A stretch of DNA of 64,000 bases from Isoetes taiwanensis (taxonomy: Eukaryota; Streptophyta; Lycopodiopsida; Isoetales; Isoetaceae), in the NCBI GenBank assembly GCA_021234155.1, contig JAJEKV010000002.1, positions 7,976,811-8,040,810 on the forward strand, written 5' to 3'. The notes beneath the pieces are model-generated. The model was given only the letters and a program-made list of their open reading frames with translations, was not told the DNA's origin and made no database searches. Both the position numbers and the translations under genes were made by a program. Positions 9,170-21,649 of this stretch are shown piece by piece. The stretch's first letter is position 1; each line of letters opens with the position of its first letter.

Positions 9170-11630
9170 CTTGACCTCTCGTAGTATAAAATAGAATAGA
9201 TTTTTTAAAGTCCACGAAGATCAATAGGCCATGGGATTCATACAATAGAAAAATCCAGAACATACTCTATCCTATAATCGCTCTATCCTAGCCATCCAAT
9301 GAGGGCATATTCCCAAGGATATGCCTAACCCAATAACCGCAGCCGTCCACCACAAGTCAAGATGGGTCAAAACCCCATTTCCACGTCACCCTAAGGTGCA
9401 TTGCAAAGTATTGCATCCAAGTCAAAGACGTACATACACAGGAATACCAGAGAAATAAAACCACTTGCAAACAGCACCATTGCTCCTGCGCAGCAATATT
9501 CTACACAAGACTCAAACTTGCAAACAAATTCAAAGCAGGGCCTCCCGAATGCATGTCCCGAACTGCATTGCTGATGTCCAACATAAATAAATACAACACT
9601 GGCATTTGACCACCTCCAGCTGCATGAAACAGAAATAGAACAAGCTGAAGCATGGGGCAAGACAGAATGAGCCTCAATACACACTGTAGAAGAGCAAAGG
9701 AAGGCAGAACAAAACAAGGAAATTGCATGCAAGAATGGGGATTTGAACCCCACCGATTAAATCGGCACCAGATTTGAAGACCGGAGCTTCGATTTCAGGA
9801 GCCAGACCTCAATGCCATATGATTCTCTAATACTCATAAACAGCTGCCCGCAACAGGGCTCCGGAATCCGACCCACTCAACTCTTCACACAACCCTCTGC
9901 AAACTCTCTGCAAACTGCTACAGACGACCGATTTCCTGCAAGAAACAAAGCCAGAAGGCGGCCAAATCCCTCAAATCGACAAAACCCTGCTTTGTTCTAA
10001 GAAAAGATGCACATGCTATAGCCTGGCACCAGAATCAAGTCCCAAACCTGGCTCCTGGCGGAAGCCCTCTGCCATGGCCATGCCCTCCGGTGGGCAGGTC
10101 TAATTTTTGCAACTGCAGTCGTGGCGATGGCTTGCTGTGCGCGTGGAGCGGATGCAGAAAACCAATAAAACCTCATCCGACCATTGCCAAACCAAACCCC
10201 AATTTCTGAGTCAGCAAAATACCATTTTTGGATACGAATACATGCCTTAACCATGCAAAACCTTAGGTTACACGGCCCCCAAACAACCTTTTGGGAACCT
10301 AAATGCTGGACCCATAAGAAGAGAAATGATCAACCCAACCTGGGCTTGATCTATTGGATATTAAAGAGGATGCACTACATCATCAACCAAATCTGATTCA
10401 AAAACCTGCAAAGCTTGGACTACTTGCTAATTTCTCGGGCAAACTAATCTTCGGCTCTGGGGGTTCGATATTGAAACTCGATAGGCCTTCTCTCAAACTC
10501 ATTATTCTTGACTAGTAGCTACTGGCATAACTGAGCAAGCTGGCCTACTCTTTGCAATAACACTAACATAGCCTCTTTGCTTGCAACAATATCTTTATCT
10601 AAACATATATAATTTAGTTTTGTTGAAGCTTATTTGAGGTGTCAGCACCAGGTGAGTTGTTTCGGAAAATTAGGAGAGTTAATTTTTTAATTTTAGTTTC
10701 TCTAAAAGTTGACACGTGTCTATAGAAGGAAAACTGTTGGGCCAGCAAATAGCTGGAGTTGAGCTAGGTTTCTTGGCGTTCAAGATATCTAACCTATAAA
10801 GAATTTATTGAAGCAATTTTTTAACATCCAAGAAACTTATCTAGCCATCTATTTTTCAGATCCAATGGTCAAATTCCTGGTCCGATGTTTCAAGAAATGG
10901 AGCAAGGAAGAATTGTCAAACATTTTGTATTTTGCAAAATAAAGGCGAATGCACAGCTTAAACAACAGATTCAATTCTTCGAGGTATTGATGGAACTGGC
11001 TATGGCACAACGGCAAATGTGGCTTTGTGGAAAATATTGGTGGGGAAGGAAAAGCATGCCACAATGGCATGATGCATGCAAATCAGCCACAAATGATAAC
11101 TCTATATTTTATCGACAGCAAAACTGATGCTTCCATGGCCATAACTATGCCAGAAAGATCATCGAAGGCTGTGTATCCCAAAACAGAGCAGGGGCAACAC
11201 AAAAGAAAAGCAGGGGCTTCGTATCTTCTGCTCTGTCATAGAGCTTTCGATTTGCTGGACTTTTGATCTACAGATTCTTCAACTCTAGCGTTCAATCTAG
11301 AGACCAATCTACAGGGGTAGGTTCCTCCGCATAGGTTCCCCCATACTTTGTATGATTTATGTGCAAGCACTTGAGAGGAATTTAGCCCTTTGAAGAAGAT
11401 TGTAAAAAGGAATTGAATTACTCAATATGGATAGTGTACATAGATATCAGAGCTTTCTAAAAAAATGAGCAAGCTAATAAAATGACGATTAGTGATGTCA
11501 GTCAGTTGTTTAGGTATAAACCCATGTGCCTTGTTCATTTTCAAAGTCATGGGGTTGAGAAATGTTTCTTTCGTCTTTCCATTTTTGTACAGGAGATTAT
11601 AAAACTAAAATTTTCATTATAAAATAAACT
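9170..11630. other. Gene-poor interval
   Basis: No convincing gene. Short open frames are not supported by splice signals or recognisable motifs. A B-box-like string GGTTCAAATCC lies on the minus strand near 9740-9750 with a possible T-arm (TGGGG/CCCCA), but no A box or acceptor stem accompanies it. The rest is AT-rich unique-looking sequence. Confidence 0.5.
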
Positions 11631-11682
11631 GCGCTAAAATCCTTCATTACCAGTTACACTGACAACATTTTGAAGCGCAAAA

Positions 11683-12003
11683 ATGATGGATCCAAAATGC
11701 CCCTGTAGCTCACACACAGGTATGGATATGCAAAGCATTGATTTGCTTGGCAGATCCCATATTTCTTCCAAAGGCCAGCAGGCCCAAAGGCTTGAATCCC
11801 TCAGAATGAGCATCCTCAAGGGTTCTGGTAAACTAAAGGTAGCATTGGACAGATTATTAGGTAAGCTTTCAGTTTCTCGCTTAAATAGCAATGGTTCCAT
11901 TTGCTATAAAAAACTTGATCAGGATCTTGAGCAGGAAAATGACCAGAATCAGTTTGTCAAAGATTTTCTATCTCCGATGCTTCAAATGGGTTTTTCTTCT
12001 TGA
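11683..12003 (+). CDS. Hypothetical open frame, possibly an exon
   Basis: A 106-codon frame with protein-like composition (RSHISSKGQQAQRLESLRMS, KLKVALDRLLGKLSVSRL, KLDQDLEQENDQNQFVKDF), helix-forming and charged toward the C-terminus. I recognise no domain. A shorter competing frame exists on the opposite strand. There is no clear promoter or partner exon nearby, and the interval between 9170 and 16358 is otherwise transposon debris, so this may be a captured or decayed exon. Confidence 0.25.
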   Translation: MMDPKCPCSSHTGMDMQSIDLLGRSHISSKGQQAQRLESLRMSILKGSGKLKVALDRLLGKLSVSRLNSNGSICYKKLDQDLEQENDQNQFVKDFLSPMLQMGFSS

Positions 12004-12120
12004 TCCATTCTAACCCACAGAGTTGCCACCGCTTTGGCCGCTTAGATGCTGTGGCCATCTTGGCCGCATGCTGGTTTGGCCGCTTTAGCCATATAGCTAC
12101 TGCGGCCAACTATGATTGAT

Positions 12121-12174
12121 CGTCTTAAATATCATCCACTGTCATGTTTTTGATAGTGGATGATATTTAAGACG
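12121..12174. repeat. Near-perfect 23-bp inverted repeat (hairpin)
   Basis: The arm CGTCTTAAATATCATCCACT(GTC) at 12121-12143 pairs with 12152-12174, with one G-T wobble and an 8-nt loop. The flanks carry repeated GGCCAACTATAG/GATT-like strings and several TTGGCCGC units (12030-12110). It could be the core of a tiny MITE or a small-RNA hairpin. Confidence 0.8.
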
Positions 12175-12199
12175 CTCGAACTATGATGGCCAACTATAT

Positions 12200-13589
12200 T
12201 GCTATCTTGGTTTAAGTGGTTTAGATGCATCACATGGATTTGTCAAGACACCACTTAGGGTGGCTTCCCGTTAGCATCACACCCGAGTTTCAGAGCTGTT
12301 CCATGTCAACAATTACAGGCATAGTGAATGAAGACCCATTCCCATTTTCAATGGCATTTCTTACCTGTTGCCTTCCGGTGAGTACCCTAAAAAGCTTTGA
12401 GATAGCGGGGTTGAATGCGCAAAAAAACTAGAAGCCATTTGGATTCGTCCTAAACGACAAATTCCAGGACAAACTCAAATTTTCAGATGCATTGATGGTG
12501 CATCTAAAAATTTTGCGGGATGCAGTGCCATCTCAGCCCTCCAATAGAAGCAATGGGAATGGCAAATCTTGTAGTTGGGATTGCCATGTGGCGCAGGAAC
12601 TCCGGTAAAGGATCCTAATGGAGATGCATCCTTAGTATATTGCAATGTTTAAGTTACTCTATATTAAATTACTCTATATATGTGGCACCATTTAAACCTC
12701 CGCATTGCCCCCATACGATGTCGCCTTTATTGCATTTTTGCCACGTTAGTTATATCACAGACCAATGCTAATCTTTCGCTGTAGCTATGCAATTCATTGA
12801 AAAATACATTGGCTATAGAACACTAGCCCCGATTGCTATGTTTTGGGTGCAGACATGGGTAATAGAGGGAAGAGTACAACTAGAACTATATAATTGTCCT
12901 TTATCCCAATGGCAATATATTGCAAAGTTAACTTAATAGCAAAGACACATGACTTGGTATCATCAATATAAGACTTTTAAACATGTATTGTAATTTAAAT
13001 TGTGAGAAATGACAAGATGTGCGTGAAAGCATATTAAGAGTACATATGCGTGGTTGCAGAAGTTGGGGAATGCTTGAATAGTCAATTGATCCCCTCACAA
13101 GTGGACATATCACAAACAAAAGACCAATGCTAAAACAAATTGAAACAAAGAAATATCCGAAAAAAGAAACAACATTACACATTTCTTCATATAGGTTGTG
13201 CACACGACCTAATAAAACAAGGATCCTACATTCAAATGGATAGACTGTTCGAACAGATTAAATAGTATTACTAGATCAAGCGCCTCGTTGACGCAGATGC
13301 TCTTTAACTAAGTTCATATGCATAGGAGAAATAGCACTAACGCTGTTAGAAGTTGCAAAAAATTAAGTATAAAAACTTGGCATGACATCCTGCAAATATC
13401 TTATCTATAAACCATATTTGCTTTCTTTATTATTTGGATATTAATGTCCCTTAATCTTGGCATGATGCTTATGTGGATTCGTTGTGTGATATTATAGCTA
13501 GGATCTGATTTGCAATTATGTTTTGATGTTCGCATAGAGGGCACAGATGAGAGATTATTGAGCTAAATCTGGGGGACTTTTATGGATGG
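12200..13589. other. Gene-poor interval
   Basis: AT-rich, with only short unsupported open frames. Nothing recognised. Confidence 0.5.
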
Positions 13590-14340
13590 TGGATGAACAC
13601 CTTTGGTTATTCACTAGCCTTTGTGTTGAGAAATGATGTATTGGAGCTCACCTTGGATTTGTTTCGTAATTTATACTATTCGCAAAAATATCATTCTGGT
13701 GATGATGAGGCATTTTCAGTTATAGATGATGTTAAATCTGCATGGAATCTCCTCCATTGTCCGCACTTCATTTGGGAAGGTAATAAGGAAGGGACGGTGG
13801 TTAAAGTTATGTATCCCAAAACTGCGGCAGGACTCAGGATCTTAGAATTTCTCTTCATAGCAAGGCTCTAATCTCCAAGTTTATTTCGAAAATCCTCAGA
13901 GATGAGCTTGATTCTTCCAACATGGTACTGCTTCATCAGTCTCTATCTCACTCGTTGTTTTCCATAAGCCGGCAATCCCTGTGCGACTGCTTTGGGTGCT
14001 ATTTTCAGATATCCAGCCATATATCAATGCCTCTCCATTTTTGAAGGGCCTTTTGCGATGGGAGCAGGTTCGCCCATTGTTTGAGATCGATGCCTCAAGT
14101 TGCATCCAGCTAATATCATCGCCCTGGTGGATCCTGTTGTGCATAGAGATTCAGCCTATATGGTATTGGATCCAATGCTTATTCCACACTACTCTCGGCA
14201 ATCAAGAGGTTTTTCGGGGGATATATTCTATTGGTGGCCCCAGTAAATAACCCATCTTTTCGTTTGTATAAAGCGTGGTTGCTATGGCTTATATGGAAGA
14301 GACGGTGCATGAAGATTTTCAGGGATACTGAGTTGCAACA
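13590..14340 (+). mobile_element. LINE relic (C-terminal ORF2 region)
   Basis: Translated pieces align by eye with LINE-A. HFIWEGNKEGTVVKVMYPKT (about 13770-13830) corresponds to the LINE-A string GDDEGAVVK at 5200-5240. INASPFLKGLLRWEQVRPLF (about 14020-14080) corresponds to HMHPFSHGVLRAWDHVRVLF at about 5470-5525. Several frameshifts and stops. The family is the same or closely related, and the copy is much older. Confidence 0.7.
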
Positions 14341-14399
14341 TGGAATTTTGATCCCTCAGTCAAGGTACAAACTATGTCCCTCCTACTAGGCTTCCACTC

Positions 14400-15275
14400 G
14401 AAAAGAACATTTTAAAGCTACTATTTGAGAAAGCACGCTCCTCATTGTAGACAGTCAGGTGTGTATTCATTCTGCGAGGATGGATGCCTTATGCAATAAT
14501 TGAGTTGTCGTTCGAGTATGGTTTCTTGGGCCAGTATCATCCTTTATCGTTCTTCATGTACTTTGGTTCTTATTAACTAGTTAAACTTTATCCATGATTT
14601 TATCTGTAAATTAGTTAATTCATGATTCAAACCCTGATTTAAATCGGCAGAATACCAAGGAAGATCAAAGTAGACGCATCAATAATGACTTGCTTTTCAA
14701 AACTCCAATATGGCAGACTAAGAGAAAATTTTCGTCCAAACTCAGACCTCTCTGAGCAACCAAAAAAATGCTCCTTCCCGACAGGTAGTCCAAATCGCTC
14801 TCCAGATTTCGACCGAATTGGAAAGCCCAGAGAAGCTGGTCCGCAATCGCACATTGTGGACTATGGGGAAAGCGAAGCCAATCTGACAGCCATGAGATTT
14901 TTTGGAAAAAAAAATTAACCTGTTACACGCCTTTAAGGATAGTTCGGAAGCCTAATGATCTTTGGGCTTTTGATAGATCAAAATGTATATGTCATGGTTG
15001 TAAAAGTCAGTCAGAAAATATTCTGCCTTTTTCTCCAATAGTAACATACCACCTGGCAACTTTCTCACCCAAGAATGTCGATGAAAATTTTTTGATCTGT
15101 GCGACGAACTTCTCCGACTGCTGTAACTGTGGATTTACTCTAAGATTCAGTCATTTACCTGCTATTTTGGAAGTTTTACCAAGGATTTCGAAGCTTATCC
15201 CAGCATTCCTAGGATCTTTAGAGCAATTTTAGAGCGGCAAAATATTCCCTAAGCTTTCCTAACTGCCTTCCACGT
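14400..15275. other. Gene-poor interval
   Basis: No recognisable gene. A 77-codon frame at 14685-14918 (+) has no known motif. Confidence 0.45.
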
Positions 15276-16358
15276 TACAAGAAAGGCAATCTATATGTCT
15301 TTCCTGGCATGTAGACAGAGCGAAGCACGAAGGCATGTCAGGAGAGCGTGCTTTCCACGTCGCCCTATTATTGCGCTATATATTCTAGACGAGGTGCACC
15401 ATGTACTACCACAGTCGTCGAATCCATCGATCCTATGGTCCAGTTCGTACGTTGGACTCTCCTGGCACCTCTCTTTTCGCTTATGGCCATTTATGATCAC
15501 CTTGTTATTGTGCTACATATTCTAGACGAGGTCCAGCATGTACTACCCGGTCCATCCTGGCACCTCTCTGTTCACTTATGGCCATTTATGATTGGGGCCA
15601 CCTATGATTTTAAAGTATGAAATACGAGTTTGTCTAAGGTTTTGATGGAATATCGAGCTTCTATACGACTCTGCCTAAAGTTTTAGAATATGAAATACGG
15701 GGGCTTGAACCTCTACCAAAATAACTCAATATCCTAATAAGACTACTTTGACCAACATAACCAATGAGCTAACATTATTATTTTTTAGTTTAAATCTATT
15801 TTTTTTATAACAACCCACTCAAATGTTTCTGGGATATGGTCTATGGTTTTAGGAATTGTCATTTTTACATCCCTATCAAATCCCCGTGGAACCCCCTGTT
15901 ATTGTGCTACATATTCTAAACGAGGTGCACCCTGTACTACCACAGTCATCGGATTTGTACATTGGGGCACCTCTCATTTCACTTATGGTCATTTATGTTT
16001 GGGGGCGCCTATGATGTTATAGTATGAAAAACGAGTTTGACTAAGGTTTTGATGGAATATCGAGCTTCTATATGGCTTTGCCTAAGGTTTTAGAATATAC
16101 GGGGGCTCAAACCTTTATCAAAATAATTAAATATCCTAACAAGACTACTTTGACTAACATAACTAATGAGCTAACGTGATTATTTTTTAGTTTAAATTTA
16201 CGTTTTTTTTTTTTAATAACAGCCCACTCAACTGTTTTTGGAATATGGTCTATGGTTTAAGAATTGTCATTTTTACATCCCTATCAAATCCCTATGGAAC
16301 CCCTATTATTGTGCTACATATTCATGCCAAGAAAAGCATGTAGATTGCCTTTCTTGTA
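15276..16358. mobile_element. 1.08-kb fold-back DNA element with TA flanks
   Basis: The left terminus CAAGAAAGGCAATCTATATG continuing to TCTTTCCTGGCATG (15278-15311) is mirrored at 16323-16356 (CATGCCAAGAAAAGCATGTA then GATTGCCTTTCTTG), an imperfect ~34-bp terminal inverted repeat. TA lies immediately outside each end (15276-15277 and 16357-16358), consistent with a TA target duplication as made by Tc1/mariner-type elements. The interior is non-coding and consists largely of tandem units. It ends 180 bp upstream of the BSD gene start, so it lies in that gene's promoter region. Confidence 0.78.
15361..16301 (+). repeat. Tandem repeat inside the fold-back element
   Basis: Units beginning ATTGTGCTACATATTCTAGACGAGGT recur at about 15366, 15507 and 15899, with a terminal stub at about 16306. 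The two long units (about 15501-15893 and 15894-16301) share CACTTATGGCCATTTATG, GGTTTTGATGGAATATCGAG and ATGAGCTAAC strings and are roughly 90 percent alike by eye. Confidence 0.8.
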
Positions 16359-16541
16359 TACCTAATATGTATTATTACCAGACGGTCCTTTTCTAAGTGC
16401 AATTTTATATCAAGGCGTATAAACTTTGGCATAACAGGAGGTGTGAAAATACCAAGCATTTTATCTGATTGTTAAAGGGAGACTCTTGTGGATACCATAA
16501 GGTGTAAATTAGGGCTTTTTTGAGGTAGATCGAGGTGGGTT

Positions 16542-19152
16542 ATGGATGTCTTTGTTAAGGCAAAGGCCTTTGCTCAGGAAACTGCTAGCAAAAGCTCGCC
16601 CCAATTTCAGAAGTTTGCAAAATTAACCCAGGATATTGCAGAACAAACTGCAAAAAAGTCGAGAGAATTAGTGACCCAGGCTTCACGCAGGGCAGACCAA
16701 ATTAAGTCTTCAGTTGGGCATTTTACACTTCCAGAATCAATCTCAGCTAAAGCTGACCAGATTGCTGCAGAGGCTTCCAAAAGAGCAGATCAAATTAGAT
16801 CTTCTGTTGTAATTCCAGAAGCTTTATCCGCTGCAATTGGGTCTTTGCAACATAACAGAAATTCCTTCCCTGAGGATGAGCTGCAACGTTATGGAGTTAC
16901 AACGGATCTACGAGAATTTGTGAGGGAGCTCACCATTGACACATTCAAAGATTTTCCACTTCAGGATGATGAAAGTAAGTGGGTCTCCCTTTTCTTCCTA
17001 TTGTATTTCTCATAATTATAGAGAAGTTATAACATGGACCACTTGGTAGTAACTTTTTAAGGTTACCAAAGGTTGCTAGTACGTTGGTTGTCAATTAGCT
17101 TATCTTTTGAATCTTGTTTAACATGTCAACCATTTTTCTCAAGCACATTGATTGAATTTCCAGTAGACTTGAGGGAGGATGGGAATGAATTCAACATAAG
17201 ACGTGACTTGACACCTTGGCAGGAGCGACATGCTGTTCTTGTTCTCAAAAGCGTACCAGTATGTGGCATTTTCTGCTTAAGGATGCATGCATTTGGTTAG
17301 TAAATGGAAAAATGTTGATTCAAATGTTGATTCATGAAGACATAAAGTATCTGCTAAAAAGAACATTATAAGTAAGGATTTTAACAAATTTAAATTTCAA
17401 TAAATTACCCATGAAGATCATAACAGGACTCCATATTAGGTATCACTGGCCTCGCCTTTGCCATCTGTCTGCTCCACGTTTCTATGATTGGAGTGATACC
17501 AAAGCGCGAACGTAATGGAGCATCAAGTATTTGCTTGTAGTAATCTTTGGAAGTTCTCTGAGGTTACCCCCCTCCCCCTCCACAACACACGAGGGATAGT
17601 AGGAACCCTTTGAGTTGTTTTATATAATAGGATTAAGCCTCATTGAGGCGAGGTTTTTATAGGTTAAATTGCCATATATTCAACATGGTTCTTGCATAGC
17701 CATCTCCAGATCATGGAGTTGGCAATGATATTGTTGAAACATCTTGCTGGCTCGTTAACAGCAACTAGCAAATACCACTGCATGTCCTTGGAAAAACCAC
17801 ATTGCATATACCCTTGCTATACCACCCGTGTGTTACACTACATTTTCTGTCAGTTGCCCAGCAGCAACAACATAAAATAAAAAGTAGACCCCAGATTAGT
17901 ACAGGATATAAAATTGATAAAAAAGGTACTTTTGGGCCTTAATTAGTCTGTAACTAGAATTAGAAATCAGCTGGAAAATAAACAGCCATATCATCAATTT
18001 TTTTCATGACATTGTTGGGGAGCAGTTTTGGGCTCATATTAAGGATATTCCAATCAGGCGCCTAAGGTTCATAATACTATTATATGGAGTTCTTGCTTCT
18101 TTGACAGTGGTGCATGCGAGAAATCTGGCTACATATAAGCAAGGTCTTGCTGGTTTGAAAATGGACATTGTTAATGTATCTATGGCAATCTTTTTAGATG
18201 TTAGATTATCAAGTCTTTGTTCAAAGGTCATATACATGTCGTTGTAAACTTTGCAGGAAATTTCAGAATTTCGATATAAGTTGTGTCCAAGGTTTATCAA
18301 GGAACGGAGGTTTTGGCGTGTTTACTTCGTACTTGTCCATAGTCACATAGCCAAGTATGTGATTTGAGAACTGAATTTGTGGTAGATGAATATACTCTTT
18401 TTAGTATTATAACATCCATTACTCTGTGCATGTGCCAGATATGAGGCTCGAGCAGATGACCGACCAGAATCTGACTTGCCAGTACAAGGAGCAGGTCAAT
18501 TGTCATCTTCGCTGGCTCATGACGGCAATGAAGCTGGGCCGCTCTTGCAAGAAAAATCAATAGAGCTTGTAGAAAGTGGCAAGAAAACCAATGTGCTGGA
18601 TCAAGATCTAGATGCGTACTTGATGGGAGCCCTTGACAGTGCTGATGTGGAATCATTAGGTGATTCAACTCTTAAAGCAGTAAAATGTTTCATACAATTA
18701 ATTAAGTTTTGCTGGAAACCAATACATTACAGAAATTGCGTTCAAAGCATGATATGGTTCTACTTTGGTCTTCAAGAATGTGTCCTTTGTTATGATTTTA
18801 TAATGCATGATGATATTAATTTTCTAATGTCACATGCAGAAGCTGATGAGGGATTTGATGCCGAATTTGAACAACTTGTTAACAATGTTGTAAGTATATG
18901 TACATTTGAAAGAAATCTTAAGAAGTCAAACCATGGTATAACAATAAGTGTTCCATAATCCCACCTTTACAAGATTGGGTCTGAGCTAATATTTTGCAAA
19001 ATGTGACTTCCAGTGCAAAGTTCATACTCTCTTTTATTTTAATCAGTTAAGGACTTTGAATTTAGTTTGTGTATTGCATGCAGGAATTGGATAGCGATTC
19101 TGAAAGTGAGAAGTGCAAGGTTGCAGATGAGGAATTTGATCTAGGGATCTGA
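16542..19152 (+). CDS. BSD-domain-containing protein, intact six-exon gene
   Basis: Spliced model: 16542-16974, 17164-17258, 18257-18354, 18439-18659, 18840-18889, 19084-19152. It sums to 966 nt, 321 residues plus TGA, with every junction GT-AG and phases consistent (1, 0, 2, 1, 0). Residues 1-100 are a helical, lysine- and alanine-rich repeat (RADQIKSS, KADQIAAEASKRADQIRSS). The BSD domain follows from about residue 105 (ELQRYGVTTDLREFVREL, DTFKDFP) and continues across introns (DLTPWQERHAVLVLKSV, EISEFRYKLCPRFIKERRFW, RVYFVLVHSHI), including the family's conserved Phe/Trp pair FW. The C-terminus is acidic (ELDSDSESEK, DEEFDLGI). BSD proteins of this plant subgroup are small soluble proteins of unclear role; the domain also occurs in TFIIH p62 and synapse-associated proteins. 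The start is the first ATG after an upstream stop-rich region. Confidence 0.9.
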
Positions 19153-19910
19153 CCTGAGCATTGTAAAGTTATGCAGTATTTGTACATATGTACATTGGGT
19201 GGTTGTGCTTGTTGGATTCTTTGATGTAGGAAAATTATTTTATCATTTTATTTCCTCACTTATGGTACTGCAAAATTATGGGGGATACATTTCAGAAATT
19301 CCAGCTTCGAATACATTTACTGTACTTGAACCATGTATAAAGTATGGTGTTCGAAGCTGAAAATAAGTTGGTAGTTGAAGCATGGAAAATGCAACTACAG
19401 GCAATGGATTAGCAATACAAAAGGTATACTTTTGGCTCCTCAAGTTGAAGTTGAGTTTAATGCACCCTATGATCCATATGCATTTGGAATCAAGTTCCAA
19501 ATCTGGCTTTGGAGTTGAATCTAAAGAGGAAAACGTTTTCAGATATCATGTGTAAATGAACTGCAACTGGAGACAGGTTTAGAAAATAAAAAATTATCAT
19601 GTTTCATTGAGCATGCAATGCCGTGTTATTTTATTGCTGGCTACTCAAATTGAAGTTGAGTTTCAAGTCTAGCTTTGGAATTGAAGCTTAACAGAAAAAC
19701 GTTTTTAAGGGATCCTGTGTGAATGCAAAGTTTATGAGAACTCAGAAGTTTAATGGAGTGGGCAATCGATGCAAGATTTCTGGTACATCTACAACCTGAA
19801 TAAAATCTGCAGGAGTTTTATTGTGTGTGTCAATAAGCATCTTGATATTGAAATTTTGATTGTCCTTTCCAATTTACAGAGGGACGCACACATGTTTGGT
19901 AGGCTTTCAG

Positions 19911-20012
19911 TGAGATGCTGCAAAACATTTGTTGCCGCAATGCATTATAGCAGTAGAAGTTGCAAAACATCTGTTCTTGCAATACATTATAACAGTAGAA
20001 GTTGCAAGCCTA
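19911..20012 (+). repeat. Two-copy tandem repeat (~51 bp)
   Basis: The string TGCAAAACATTTGTTGCCGC...CATTATAGCAGTAGAAGT is followed at once by TGCAAAACATCTGTTCTTGC...CATTATAACAGTAGAAGT, giving the repeated peptide HYSSRSCK / HYNSRSCK. Confidence 0.75.
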
Positions 20013-20160
20013 GCTTATCCAATGTTCCATGTTTACCTTCATGTAATTCCCTTGCCAAAGTTAGTCATACATCCTACATGTTGAGGTAGCAACTGATAGT
20101 AATTCAACCATTGATGTTGAACCTGCTGTCGAGGTAGGAATAGCTCCACATCCAAGGCGG

Positions 20161-20350
20161 CTAGATTAGCACATTCATAAGATTCATAGCTATGACTTTA
20201 TATTTTAATGTAAAAAAGCCACTTCCATAGCTAATGAATTTAATGGCACAAATAAGGCGAGATTAGCACATTCATAAGATTCATATTAAAACTTAGCTAT
20301 GACTTGCCACTTCCATAGCTAATGAATTTAATGGCACAAATAAGGCGAGA
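20161..20350 (+). repeat. Two-copy tandem repeat (~97 bp)
   Basis: GATTAGCACATTCATAAGAT occurs at 20165 and 20261, and CCACTTCCATAGCTAATGAA at about 20219 and 20306, each followed by TTTAATGGCACAAATAAGGCGAGA. The second copy has a small deletion. Confidence 0.85.
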
Positions 20351-20399
20351 ACTCAAAATCTAGTATTTTTGGCTTAAAAATGCCTAAGGCCTCATGACT

Positions 20400-21640
20400 G
20401 CAACTGCTTATCCCTCTGTCAAATGATCCCAGGCCCAAGCTCCATCTCGAGGGGCCAAAATTATACTCATTCCTTAGTCTTAGAATACTTAAGCTTATCT
20501 TTTTATAATTTCCTTAGTAACTTTAACAATTCAAACAATGCGTGCATGTTTCTTCTAGAGTTTCTTCTAGAGTTGACATGCACTTTCTACAAATTCGATC
20601 TGCTAACTGGTCATACGCAGACCATGACCATATTCTTAGATATCCCCTTAACAAATTGTTAGCAAGAGTAACAACGAAAAGTATCAGACCAAAAGTATCA
20701 AACAAAAGGCAAGCAAAGGGCAAACCAAGACACCATCGATTCCTTTTTCCTGAGCTAATCAGGACAAACGACCACTTCAAAGCCCAATTTCGCCCTCTCC
20801 AAACAATTTCGGCCTACTTTGTTATGGATCTAATTCTAAGCCCAGTCTATTAGCTCCAAAAATCCGTGCAACCGTCTCTAGTTCTTTAATTCTCAGGGCA
20901 AATCAACCTATCCAGACCCAGTTTTGACCCTTTTCAAGTGATTTTAGCATGATCAATCACCAATTACTTGATTCCTTTCTTTTCTTATAATTTTAAGAGC
21001 CAATCTGATGATTCCCCAGCTTTTGATTCCTTGAGTCCATCCATTTTTGTCAACTATTATTGCCCAGCAATTTCGACCCTATTTCAATGGCCCTTGGCTC
21101 AAATTATAAGCGTCCTTGTGTTCTGGATCAAAGTTGGTCTGCACCAATACATTCTCTCACAGGCTTTACCACTGAATTCTTACAGAGATTCAAGTACTTA
21201 CCAATTAGACTTACAATCTTCCAGATAACCTCCTCAGTTACTCAAAGTTAGTTGTGCCATGAATCAAGCAATAATACATCGTTGCAGATCCGAGTATGGC
21301 CCTTACCAGGCCCTTACAAAACAAAAGCATGCACCAATTGACAACATATGCAACCTCAGATAAATCCATAGTACAAACCATGAAATAAATTACTACTCCT
21401 ATATTTTGGTGTAGCCGAAATAGGTTTAGCTAAAGTACCTTCAAATTGGGGTTAGAAGTTTCTAACACGTGGCTAAACTAAATGATTTTTCTCCATTGTA
21501 GTTTCTTGCTTTTAGCTAAATTTTCATAAATGAAGAGGCAAATATTAGCCATCACGCTCCAAGCATTTTGGCAAAGACATTCAATTTAATGTAAATACAA
21601 TGTAATGCAATATAGATAAAGTAATGACAATCAACATAAT
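20400..21640. other. Gene-poor interval
   Basis: AT-rich with short unsupported open frames. Two adjacent copies of TTTCTTCTAGAG occur at about 20549-20573. Nothing else recognised. Confidence 0.45.
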
Positions 21641-21649
21641 ATAGCATAA

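Larger units (their letters stand above)
19160..20400. other. Downstream region with short repeats
   Basis: No gene recognised. Two diverged copies of a segment with CAAGTTGAAGTTGAGTTT followed by an AAAACGTTTT string lie at about 19440-19545 and 19650-19710. A possible exon-like string EVATDSNSTIDVEP (about 20080-20125) is followed by a GT but has no partner. Confidence 0.45.

Noticed and set aside
9391-9753. Cys-rich 120-codon minus-strand frame
   Set aside because: Irregular Cys spacing, no signal-peptide logic beyond general hydrophobicity and no family match; probably chance.
9730-9830. tRNA-like T-arm with GGTTCAAATCC on minus
   Set aside because: No A box, anticodon arm or matching acceptor stem could be found upstream, so a tRNA or tRNA-derived SINE is not supported.
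15276-16358. CRISPR-like or satellite array
   Set aside because: Only two to three long imperfect units bounded by inverted ends; this is a fold-back transposon, and CRISPR is not expected in a plant nucleus.
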